Positions 24,875 through 32,250 of a stretch of 32,250 bases of DNA are shown here, in pieces. The notes beneath the pieces were generated by a model. The model did not search any database. It was not told the DNA's origin and saw only the letters and a program-made list of their open reading frames with translations. The stretch's first letter is position 1. The number at the start of each line of letters is the position of its first letter. Source of the stretch: Clostridium sp. UBA1056 (GTDB lineage Bacteria; Bacillota; Clostridia; Clostridiales; Clostridiaceae); NCBI GenBank assembly GCA_002316385.1, contig DCDL01000060.1, forward strand, positions 77,177-109,426. Direction: 5' to 3'. The translations under genes and the position numbers were made by a program.

Positions 24875-26691
24875 ATAGTGGGGATAAAATGAAAGCTACA
24901 TGGATTAGAAAGAGCTTTAAAAATAAGTTGTTAGTTACTTTTATTTTGTTAGTATTTATACCTATTGGATTTATATATATTATTTACAACAATGTGATGA
25001 AATCTATTATTACTACAAAATATAGTGAATCTGCAAAGCAATCTGTATACGAAGCAGGAAATAATATTGATTTCATAATTGATAGCATTGCAGACCTATC
25101 AGATATGGTTGTAACTAATAGAGATTTTATAGAAAACTTGAAAGATTCATCATTGGAAAGTCATGAGGAATTAAATAATATACTGAGAAATTTTTCTACT
25201 ACAAATGAGCAGGTAGACAGTATGTCCCTTATAGCTAAAGGTAAGATTTATGATGTGGGAACTATTAAAACTTATGTGGAAGAAGGAAGGGATATTAGAA
25301 ATATTAATAAAACCCATGGAGAGTTAGTTTGGATTGACACAATTCCTGTTAAGGTTAAGATATTGTCAGGAGAAATTACTAAGAATTATTTTTCTTTAGG
25401 AAGAAAGGTAATAGATTTAAATAGCTTAATGGACATGGGAACAATATTTATAGATGTGGATGAAACAATATTAGAGGATTCTTATAAAAATCTTATCACA
25501 GAGGAAAGTAGCGAATTATTTATTTGTAATTCCAAAGGTCAGATTATTAGTCATTCTAATAAGGAAATCATAGGGAAGAATATAGGAGATAAAAATTATG
25601 CATTAGAAGTGCTATCATCCAATAAAGATGCGGGTTCAATAGAGTTTACCGATGATGATGTTGAAAAGGTATGTATATATTCAAATATTACTTTGCCTAA
25701 TTGGAAAATTGTAAAGATTGTATCTAAGGAATATCTATACAAAGAAATTACAAATATGCAGCGATATATGTTTATAGGTGGAACAATTTATGTAATTATA
25801 ACTATACTAATTTGTTTATTCTTTTCGTCACAAATTTCAAGGCCTATGGTGAGTATGAAAAATATGATGAAGAAGGCTGAAGAGGGAGATCTAGATGTAC
25901 GTATAAATGTGGATAGAATTGATGAGCTAGGGGAACTTGGAAATAGTTTTAATAATATGATTGGAAAGATGAATGAAGTTGTTGATAAGCTAGTGGAAGA
26001 GGAAAGATTTAAAAAAGAATTAGAACTTGAGACATTGCATGCACAAATTAATCCACATTTCTTATATAACACTTTAAATACTATAAAATGGATGGCTAAG
26101 ATACAGGGTGATAAATCTGTAAGTAATGCAGTAACTTCTCTAATAAAACTCTTAAGGGTAAGTATAAACTTAGGAAAGGAAATGATTACTTTAGAGGATG
26201 AGATAGATTATGTTAGAAATTATATAAATATACAAAACTTAAGGTTTAATGAAAAAGTTAACATTATTTATAACATTGATGAAGAATGCCTTAAGTGTAC
26301 AATACCTAAACTAATTTTACAGCCCATTGTAGAAAATTCCTTGATATATGGTATTAGGGAAGATGAAGAAGAGGAACCATTAGAAATATCTATAAAGGCA
26401 TGTATAGAAGAGGATAATTTAATTATTCTTGTAAAAGATAATGGACCAGGAATTAGTGATGAGGATATAGAAAAAATTTTTAGTAAAGAAAAGGATGTAA
26501 ACAAATTTAGTAAAGTTGGATTAAATAATGTAAATCAAAGAATAAAGCTCTATTGTGGCGAAGAATATGGAATTAACATAGGAAATAGAAGTAAACTAGG
26601 TACTTACGTTAAGGTAGAGGTTCCTAGAATTATAATGAGTAAACCTGCTGATGACTTTTTAATAGATAAAGAGGGTGATGAAAGTATATAA
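24871..26691 (+). CDS. Membrane sensor histidine kinase, YesM/LytS type
   Basis: A 606-residue two-helix sensor kinase. Helix one (LLVTFILLVFIPIGFIYIIY) precedes a large external sensor domain of about 250 residues, which looks like a double-Cache fold. Helix two (FIGGTIYVIITILICLFF) follows, then a HAMP linker (ISRPMVSMKNMMKKAEEGDL to ELGNSFNNMI). The kinase core has the HAQINPHFLYNTLN box with phosphorylatable His396. The ATPase domain has IVENSLIYGI and DNGPGIS. The ATG overlaps the binding-protein stop (ATGA). The next gene is its partner regulator, which it overlaps by 14 bases. The sensed ligand is probably the sugar bound by the upstream protein. Confidence 0.9.
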   Translation: MNSGDKMKATWIRKSFKNKLLVTFILLVFIPIGFIYIIYNNVMKSIITTKYSESAKQSVYEAGNNIDFIIDSIADLSDMVVTNRDFIENLKDSSLESHEELNNILRNFSTTNEQVDSMSLIAKGKIYDVGTIKTYVEEGRDIRNINKTHGELVWIDTIPVKVKILSGEITKNYFSLGRKVIDLNSLMDMGTIFIDVDETILEDSYKNLITEESSELFICNSKGQIISHSNKEIIGKNIGDKNYALEVLSSNKDAGSIEFTDDDVEKVCIYSNITLPNWKIVKIVSKEYLYKEITNMQRYMFIGGTIYVIITILICLFFSSQISRPMVSMKNMMKKAEEGDLDVRINVDRIDELGELGNSFNNMIGKMNEVVDKLVEEERFKKELELETLHAQINPHFLYNTLNTIKWMAKIQGDKSVSNAVTSLIKLLRVSINLGKEMITLEDEIDYVRNYINIQNLRFNEKVNIIYNIDEECLKCTIPKLILQPIVENSLIYGIREDEEEEPLEISIKACIEEDNLIILVKDNGPGISDEDIEKIFSKEKDVNKFSKVGLNNVNQRIKLYCGEEYGINIGNRSKLGTYVKVEVPRIIMSKPADDFLIDKEGDESI

Positions 26692-28282
26692 GGTTTTAAT
26701 TGTAGATGATGAGGTTCTTGTGAGAGTAGGGTTAAAATCCACAATAGATTGGAATAGCATAGGCTTTACAGTTATAGGTGAGGCTCCAAATGGTGAAAAG
26801 GCCTATGAGATGTATAAGCTATATAACCCAGATGTAATTATAACAGATATAAAAATGCCTAAGAAGGATGGTTTATGGTTAACCAAAGAAGTAAGGAAAG
26901 AAGATAGCTTAACTCAAATACTTGTGTTGACCTGCTATGATGATTTTACAAATGTAAGACAAGCATTAAAGTGCGGAGCTAATAATTATATTCTTAAGTC
27001 AGAGGTAGAGGATGAGGAACTAATAAGTACCATGCTAGAGGTAAAGAGAAATTTAGATGATATGGATAAGGAAGAGTTAGGTAAGGATAAGGCTAGTGAA
27101 ACTTTAATGAAGACTAAAAATCAGCTTATAGATTATCTTATAGATGGTTCAAGTTCCTTTGAAGAGATAGACCTTGAGGGGTTTAAACAGGTAGATTTTA
27201 GTATTAATGGAGGGAAATATTCTATTTTAGGTTTGTTTCCCGAATCAACGGATATGGCTATTTCTATTGAAGGAAAAGAAAGTAAAAATGTGAAAAATGC
27301 TATGGTAGAGATTATAGCATGGATATTTTCTAAAGAGAAAATACAATGTCTTGTGAAGGGACAGGGAGATGGGCTTTTATATTTTATTTCTAAGGAAAAT
27401 ATTAAAAATAGTGAGGTACAGGAGGTAATTAAATATATAAAAGCCACTGTAATTCAATACTTTAATATTAAGTTAGATGTAATCTATACACCTATATTTG
27501 ATAATCTTAGGGAATTTCCAAATAAATTTAAGGAATCTGTGGAAAGAAGTAAAGACATATTCTATTTACCCTTAAGTTCTACACTAGAAGCAAGACCAAA
27601 TAGAGAACTAAAGGATATAAATATGTTAAAATTCGAAAAGCATTCCAAGAGTGTTCTTATAAATTTTATAGAAGAAGGAAACATAGAGGAAGGTAAAAGT
27701 TATATTTTTTATATAGAGAAGGAAATAAAAGGTTGTAAAATATCAGAGTTATCATGCAAGCTTATGTACTGTAATATTGTTATTAGTATACTAGAGAAGT
27801 ATGAGGAGTACTTTGAAGGAAATGATTATGAGACTTTATATCAGGGGTATTACAATAAAATTATGAATTCTACTAAAATTATGTTTATATCAGAATTAAT
27901 GTGTAAGTTTATAGATGAGATATCTCAGTTAGTTTTACGAATAAGGGATGATCAGAACTCTAAATATATAATAAATAAAGTTGTTGAGTATATTGAGAAA
28001 AATTATTCAAGCAAAGTTACATTAGAAGATATAGCTGTTCATATTAATCTATCTAAACAATATATATCATTTTTATTTAAAAAGGAGACAGGGGTAAATA
28101 TTTCTTCTTATATTATCAATCTTCGTATAGATAAGGCAAAGGAAATGATTATTAAAGGTGAAGATAGTATGAAAGTGATTTATCAAAGAGTAGGATTTAC
28201 GGATCAACAATATTTTTATAAGACTTTTAAAAAGGTAACAGGATTAACTGTAGGTCAATACAAAGACAGCATACAAAAATAA
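26678..28282 (+). CDS. YesN-type response regulator with AraC DNA-binding domain
   Basis: Cytoplasmic regulator of about 534 residues. The receiver domain (1-120) has the acidic pair DD (10-11), phospho-acceptor Asp57 in TDIKMPKKDG, and the LTCYDDF and ILKS motifs. A long central domain of about 300 residues is typical of the YesN group. The C-terminal AraC helix-turn-helix pair is VTLEDIAVHINLSKQYISFLF and VIYQRVGFTDQQYFYKTFKK. An in-frame GTG at 26675 is an alternative start. Translation is coupled to the kinase by overlap. The direct repeats upstream of the following ABC operon are its likely binding sites. A terminator follows the gene. Confidence 0.9.
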   Translation: MKVYKVLIVDDEVLVRVGLKSTIDWNSIGFTVIGEAPNGEKAYEMYKLYNPDVIITDIKMPKKDGLWLTKEVRKEDSLTQILVLTCYDDFTNVRQALKCGANNYILKSEVEDEELISTMLEVKRNLDDMDKEELGKDKASETLMKTKNQLIDYLIDGSSSFEEIDLEGFKQVDFSINGGKYSILGLFPESTDMAISIEGKESKNVKNAMVEIIAWIFSKEKIQCLVKGQGDGLLYFISKENIKNSEVQEVIKYIKATVIQYFNIKLDVIYTPIFDNLREFPNKFKESVERSKDIFYLPLSSTLEARPNRELKDINMLKFEKHSKSVLINFIEEGNIEEGKSYIFYIEKEIKGCKISELSCKLMYCNIVISILEKYEEYFEGNDYETLYQGYYNKIMNSTKIMFISELMCKFIDEISQLVLRIRDDQNSKYIINKVVEYIEKNYSSKVTLEDIAVHINLSKQYISFLFKKETGVNISSYIINLRIDKAKEMIIKGEDSMKVIYQRVGFTDQQYFYKTFKKVTGLTVGQYKDSIQK

Positions 28283-28298
28283 ATAAAGTGTAGCACAT

Positions 28299-28334
28299 AA
28301 ATACTATTTAACTATGTTAAGTAGTATTTTTTTT
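28299..28334 (+). terminator. Terminator after the response regulator
   Basis: A 13-pair stem (28299-28311 with 28317-28329, one T-G wobble) around CTATG, merging into a T tract (28327-28334). It separates the signalling genes from the ABC importer operon. Confidence 0.82.
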
Positions 28335-28383
28335 ATAAAATATTAGTATTGGTGAGAAAAATGTTGAAAAATATATAAATATG

Positions 28384-28473
28384 TTACACAAATATATTAA
28401 TATATTACACAAAAAAATTAATATATTACACAAAAAACTTTGTGAAAAATTAGGTAAGAATAATTTACACAAA
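28384..28473 (+). promoter_or_regulatory. Four direct repeats TTACACAAA, probable YesN-type regulator sites
   Basis: TTACACAAA occurs at 28384-28392, 28405-28413, 28426-28434 and 28465-28473. The first three are 21 bases apart (about two helical turns) and the last is 39 further on, so all could face roughly the same side. The last copy ends 17 bases before the weak -35 element of the ABC operon, as expected for an activator. Confidence 0.72.
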
Positions 28474-28490
28474 ACCAAGGTTATTTTCCA

Positions 28491-28519
28491 TTATGGGTTA
28501 ATAACTTTTTTATTATAAT
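28491..28519 (+). promoter_or_regulatory. Activator-dependent promoter of the sugar ABC operon
   Basis: TATAAT at 28514-28519 is perfect, but the -35 position 17 bases away (TTATGG, 28491-28496) is poor. A strong -10 with a weak -35 next to regulator repeats suggests activation by the preceding response regulator. Confidence 0.55.
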
Positions 28520-28562
28520 TAAGCCATAGATTGAAATTAAAAGTTCACAAGGGGGGATAAAG

Positions 28563-30059
28563 GTGGAGAGCAATATACCAAAGCTAGAATTAAAAGGTAT
28601 ACAAAAATTTTTCCCAGGGGTAACTGCATTAGCTGATGTAAGTTTTTCTGTTAAAAAGGGAACAGTTCATGTGCTTTGTGGAGAAAATGGAGCAGGAAAA
28701 TCTACACTTATGAAGATAATAAATGGAATGCACCAGCCTGATGGTGGAAGCATTCATATAGATGGTAAAGAAGTTAAGATACAGAATCCTATTGAAGCTC
28801 GTAAGCATGGTATTTCTATGATATTTCAAGAGTTAAATTATATACCTGAAATCACCATAGAAGAAAGTATATTTTTGGGAAGAGAGCCAGTAAATAAACT
28901 AGGGAAAATCAATTGGAAGAAGATTAGAAAAGATACAGAAGAGCTTCTAAAACAAGAAAATTTACCCTATTCTCCAACAACTCAGTTTAAAGATCTTACA
29001 GTGTCAGATATACAGATGCTAGAGATACTAAAGGCTATGTCTTATAATTCAGAGGTTATTATTATGGATGAGCCTACATCTGCAATTACTAGAAAAGAGG
29101 TAGGAGTTCTGTTTGAAAAAATTGCTGAATTAAAAAGTAAAGGTGTTAGTATAATATACATATCCCATAAAATGGAAGAAATCTTTAAAATAGCTGATGA
29201 AATAACAGTTATAAGAGATGGAGTTGTTATTGATACTAAGCCAGCCAGTGAGCTAGATATAGACAAGGTTATTTCTCTTATGGTAGGTCGTAAAATTACT
29301 AATGCTTATCCTAAGGAAGATATTAAAATTGGAGAAACCATGTTAGAGGTTAAAGGATTAACTGATGGTAAGCACTTTGATGATATCAATTTCCATGTAA
29401 AAAGAGGAGAAATCGTAGGTTTCGCAGGTCTTATGGGAGCAGGTAGAAGTGAAGTGGCTAGAACAATATTTGGACTAGATCCATACCTGTCAGGTGAGAT
29501 TAAAGTCAAGGGTAAGAAAATAAAAGTTAAAAATGTAAAAGACAGTATTAATAATGGCATTGTTATGCTGTCAGAAGATCGTAAGAGATATGGAATTGTA
29601 GGAATTAGAAGTATAACAGAAAATGTATCCATATCTAATTTAGAGAAATTCTTTTATAAGGGTCATCTCCATAGTAAAAAAGAGATTAGTAGTGTATCAA
29701 ATATATGTGAAAGAATGAAGGTTAAAAGTCCTAATTTAGAAACCTCCATTGATTCTCTAAGTGGAGGAAATCAGCAAAAGGTAATATTTGCAAAGTGGAT
29801 GCTTAGAAATCCAGATGTTCTTATACTTGATGAACCAACAAGAGGAATCGATGTAGGAGCAAAGTACGAAATATATAAACTAATAACAGAACTTGCAAAA
29901 GAAAATAGAGCAGTATTAATAATAAGTTCCGAATTGCCAGAACTTATAGGTATGTGCGATAGAATCTATGTTATGGCATCTGGAAAAATAACTGGAGAAG
30001 TAGATAGAGAGAACGCAACACAAGAAGCTATTATGAAATTAGCTACAAGGGGGGAATAG
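28563..30059 (+). CDS. Sugar ABC transporter ATPase, RbsA/MglA type (two fused ATPase domains)
   Basis: A 498-residue energising subunit of a ribose/galactose/xylose-type importer, with two ATPase domains in one chain. Domain one (about 6-250) has Walker A GENGAGKST and Walker B VIIMDEPTSAI, with the usual degenerate signature region (LTVSDIQ). Domain two (about 260-495) has a degenerate Walker A region (GLMGAGRSE), a canonical signature LSGGNQQK and Walker B VLILDEPTRGID. This asymmetry is normal for the family. GTG start after a GGGGGG site (28552-28557). First gene of the importer operon, four bases from the permease gene. The sugar cannot be read from this subunit. Confidence 0.92.
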   Translation: MESNIPKLELKGIQKFFPGVTALADVSFSVKKGTVHVLCGENGAGKSTLMKIINGMHQPDGGSIHIDGKEVKIQNPIEARKHGISMIFQELNYIPEITIEESIFLGREPVNKLGKINWKKIRKDTEELLKQENLPYSPTTQFKDLTVSDIQMLEILKAMSYNSEVIIMDEPTSAITRKEVGVLFEKIAELKSKGVSIIYISHKMEEIFKIADEITVIRDGVVIDTKPASELDIDKVISLMVGRKITNAYPKEDIKIGETMLEVKGLTDGKHFDDINFHVKRGEIVGFAGLMGAGRSEVARTIFGLDPYLSGEIKVKGKKIKVKNVKDSINNGIVMLSEDRKRYGIVGIRSITENVSISNLEKFFYKGHLHSKKEISSVSNICERMKVKSPNLETSIDSLSGGNQQKVIFAKWMLRNPDVLILDEPTRGIDVGAKYEIYKLITELAKENRAVLIISSELPELIGMCDRIYVMASGKITGEVDRENATQEAIMKLATRGE

Positions 30060-30063
30060 AAGG

Positions 30064-31089
30064 ATGAAGATGATAGATATTAGACATAAATGGTCAAAAA
30101 CCTCAAGTAAATATAGTATTTACGTTGTATTACTTGCTATGTTTATGGCATGTTCTTTAATCAGTCCTGTATTTTTATCAACAGAAAACTTAACAAATAT
30201 ATCAAGACAAATATCTATAACAACTATTATTGCTTTTGGTGAAACAATTCTAATTATATGTGGTCTTATAGATTTATCAGCAGGTTCAGTTCTGGCTTTG
30301 TCAGGTCTGCTTTCCGTTGCTGCTTTTAAAGCTACAGGTTCATTAGAAATAGCAGTGCTAGTTGGAGTACTTGTAGGTGTTCTTTGTAACTTTATCAATG
30401 GGATAATGGTAACTAAGTTTAAAGCACCTCCATTTATTGCCACATTAGCTATGCAAACTGTAGCAAGAGGTGCAGCTCTGTTATTTACTAATGGACAAAA
30501 TATTTATCAAATAGGAGACTTTATTGTCCTAGGACAAAATTCTATAGGATTTATTCCAATTCCTGTAATATTTATGGCTGGAATTACTCTTTTAACTTGG
30601 TACATTTTAAAACATACAAAGCTAGGCAGATGTGTTTATGCTGTAGGTGGTAGTGAAGAGGCTTCAAGAGCTTCAGGAATAGATGTAAATAAAACTAAGA
30701 TGAAAGCTTATCTTATAAATGGTATATTTGTTGGAATTGCAGGAGTATTATTTATGTCTCGTGTTAATGCTGGACTTCCTAATGCAGGTATAGGAGCAGA
30801 ATTTGAAGGAATGACAGCTGCAATAATTGGTGGAACAAGCTTCACTGGGGGAATAGGAACTGCAGGTGGAACTCTTGCAGGGGCATTCATTATGGGATTC
30901 TTAAACAATATAATGAACCTAGTAGGAATACAATCTTATATGCAACAAGTAGTAAAGGGAGTAATTATTGCTTTTGCAGTAATTTACGATATAAAATCTA
31001 AAAACAAAAGAGAAAGCAGAAAACTAGGCAGTATTGATGATAAAACCAAAGGTAAAAACGTAGTAGAAAGCAAAGCAACTTCTGTTTAA
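30064..31089 (+). CDS. Sugar ABC transporter permease, RbsC/MglC type
   Basis: A 341-residue integral membrane channel of the ribose/galactose-type importer, with about eight to ten helices. Family hallmarks are the ETILIICGLIDLSAGSVLALSG segment (about 60-81), KAPPFIATLAMQTVARG, GRCVYAVGGSEEASRASGI (the ATPase-coupling EAA-type loop, about 191-209) and the GGTSFTGGIGTAGGTLAGA segment. The C-terminal 25 residues are charged and variable. The ATG follows GGGGGGAA at a good distance, within four bases of the ATPase stop. Confidence 0.92.
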   Translation: MKMIDIRHKWSKTSSKYSIYVVLLAMFMACSLISPVFLSTENLTNISRQISITTIIAFGETILIICGLIDLSAGSVLALSGLLSVAAFKATGSLEIAVLVGVLVGVLCNFINGIMVTKFKAPPFIATLAMQTVARGAALLFTNGQNIYQIGDFIVLGQNSIGFIPIPVIFMAGITLLTWYILKHTKLGRCVYAVGGSEEASRASGIDVNKTKMKAYLINGIFVGIAGVLFMSRVNAGLPNAGIGAEFEGMTAAIIGGTSFTGGIGTAGGTLAGAFIMGFLNNIMNLVGIQSYMQQVVKGVIIAFAVIYDIKSKNKRESRKLGSIDDKTKGKNVVESKATSV

Positions 31090-31157
31090 TCTAAATCAAG
31101 TTAAAGTAAAAATCAAATTAAAATCAAAAATAATATTATTAGGGAGAGACAATTGCT

Positions 31158-32144
31158 ATGAAAACAAAAAAAATACTAGCTTTAGCCATGTCATCAATAT
31201 TGGCATTATCACTTACTGTAGGATGTTCTAATACTTCAAAGGAGGATTCATCTGCAGAAGGTGAAAAGACTTATAAAATTGCATATATTGCAAGAGCTCA
31301 AGGAGATTCTTTTGCTGCTTGGCTTGCAAATGCAGTAAAGGATGAAGTAGGTGAAAACTATAAAGATGTAAAGGTAGATATATTTGATGGAGATAGTAAG
31401 AATGAAGTTATAGCAGCTCATATTGAGAATGCAGTTACAAAGAAATATGATGCAATTCTTCTTCAACCATTTGATTCTGAAGCACAAGTAGCACCAGCTA
31501 TGGCAGCTATGGATAAAGGTGTTAAGGTTATTACCGTAAATAATCGTATTAATGATAATGATAGAGCAGCAGCAGTAGATGCAGATCCAGTTGATCAGGC
31601 TGCTAAAAATGCAAAGCTTGCTTTAGAGCAAGTTCCTCAAAATGGAAAAGTTGTAGTTCTTATGGGACCAGCAGGTAACATGCATTCTGATAAGAGACGT
31701 GAAGGATGGGAAAAAGAGTTCTTTGCTAAGAGACCAGACGTTAAAATCTTAGATGAACAAATTGCAAACTGGAACAAAGATGAAGCAATGAGATTAATGG
31801 AAGACTGGATTCAAACTCATGGAGAAATTGATGCAATAATATCTATGAATGATAACATGTGTGTAGGAGCTCTTGAAGCAGCTAAAGCAGCTGGAAAGAC
31901 AAATATATTATCTTATGGTGTTGATGGAACAGCTGAAGCTTGCTTAGCTATAAAAAATGGTGAAATGACATCAACAACTCTTCAAAGTGCTTACGAGCTT
32001 GCAGAAAAAGCTGTTAAGCTAACATATGATGTTATGACTGGTAAAATAGAGCGTGATACTATAATGGTAGATTGTCCATTAATCACAAAGGATAATGCTG
32101 ATGAGTTTATAGAAATTCATAAAAAAGCAGGTAATATAGACTAA
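31158..32144 (+). CDS. Sugar-binding lipoprotein of the RbsB/periplasmic-binding-protein type
   Basis: A 328-residue extracytoplasmic binding protein. A signal peptide ends in lipobox TVGC (lipid-anchored Cys23). The type 1 binding fold follows: YKIAYIARAQGDSFAAW at the first strand, DAILLQPFDSEAQVAPAM, KVITVNNRIND, VVVLMGPAGNMHSDKRREGW, AIISMNDNMCVGALEAAK and ILSYGVDGT. These are standard ligand-pocket regions of ribose/galactose-type proteins. It is the third gene after the ATPase and permease and serves them. It differs in fold type from the binding protein at 23333, so the two probably have separate roles, uptake here and sensing there. AGGGAGAG precedes the ATG. Confidence 0.92.
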   Translation: MKTKKILALAMSSILALSLTVGCSNTSKEDSSAEGEKTYKIAYIARAQGDSFAAWLANAVKDEVGENYKDVKVDIFDGDSKNEVIAAHIENAVTKKYDAILLQPFDSEAQVAPAMAAMDKGVKVITVNNRINDNDRAAAVDADPVDQAAKNAKLALEQVPQNGKVVVLMGPAGNMHSDKRREGWEKEFFAKRPDVKILDEQIANWNKDEAMRLMEDWIQTHGEIDAIISMNDNMCVGALEAAKAAGKTNILSYGVDGTAEACLAIKNGEMTSTTLQSAYELAEKAVKLTYDVMTGKIERDTIMVDCPLITKDNADEFIEIHKKAGNID

Positions 32145-32155
32145 TAAAAAATGTG

Positions 32156-32181
32156 GACCTTGTACAGTTTTGTGCAAGGTC
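32156..32181 (+). terminator. Hairpin after the sugar-binding protein gene
   Basis: GACCTTGTAC (32156-32165) and GTGCAAGGTC (32172-32181) form a ten-pair stem with one T-G wobble around AGTTTT. The following bases are not T-rich, so termination strength is uncertain. Confidence 0.6.
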
Positions 32182-32250
32182 TATAGTTGAAATTAATTTA
32201 GGCATCTTCAAAAAATTAATAAGCCAGAATGCTCGTCTATTTTGTGTTAT

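Noticed and set aside
28384..28473. Short regular repeats that could suggest a CRISPR array
   Set aside because: The repeats are only nine bases, with 12-base AT-rich gaps, sit directly before a promoter and have no cas genes nearby. Regulator sites explain them better.

Overview
The window looks like a piece of a low-GC clostridial chromosome (Clostridium sensu stricto-like). The DNA is very AT-rich, ribosome binding sites are strong AGGAGG/GGGGGG types, GTG and TTG starts occur, and the gene families are typical of anaerobic Firmicutes. The species cannot be fixed from sequence reading alone.

Layout. (1) 89-1396 is an NhaC-type Na+/H+ antiporter with its own terminator. (2) 2119-7863 is a complete peptide/nickel-type ABC importer: lipoprotein binding protein, two permeases, two ATPases. 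A roughly 137-nt palindromic element lies between the binding protein and the first permease. (3) 7957-8184 holds a strong hairpin and an unexplained block of nested stem-loops. (4) 8321-15068 is a patchy accessory region: a PAP2-like membrane protein, two GNAT proteins, an esterase that seems broken into pieces around one GNAT gene, a small zinc-ribbon protein, a MerR regulator, an ABC-2 exporter fused into one chain, and a SAM methyltransferase, with repeated gene remnants. (5) 15288-15896 is a GPR1/FUN34/YaaH-type acetate/succinate channel. It is followed by two hairpins and the 3' end of a decayed class C-type group II intron (maturase tail, domain V, domain VI). (6) 16321-17490 (minus strand) is a TetR regulator with an internally deleted MATE pump. 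(7) 17751-22814 is the most unusual part: hypB, an 892-residue multi-cluster Fe-S flavoprotein, hypA and a multi-spanning membrane protein. No hydrogenase, urease or hypCDEF is visible. (8) 23333-32144 is a sensing-and-uptake module: an extracytoplasmic solute-binding protein, a YesM/LytS-type histidine kinase and a YesN-type regulator, followed by a ribose/galactose-type ABC importer. The importer's promoter carries phased direct repeats that are plausible regulator sites.

Working together. Region 8 reads as a three-component system: the binding protein detects a sugar outside, the kinase and regulator relay the signal, and the ABC importer takes the sugar up. Region 7 reads as a nickel-insertion pair (HypA/HypB) co-transcribed with an NAD(P)H/ferredoxin-type oxidoreductase and a membrane protein. 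It has a TTGACA promoter with a perfect palindrome just after the -10 and an attenuator-like set of competing stems after hypB. This orphan hypAB-redox-membrane cluster is my best candidate for an undescribed system. The three-component sugar module with its 21-nt phased operator array is second.
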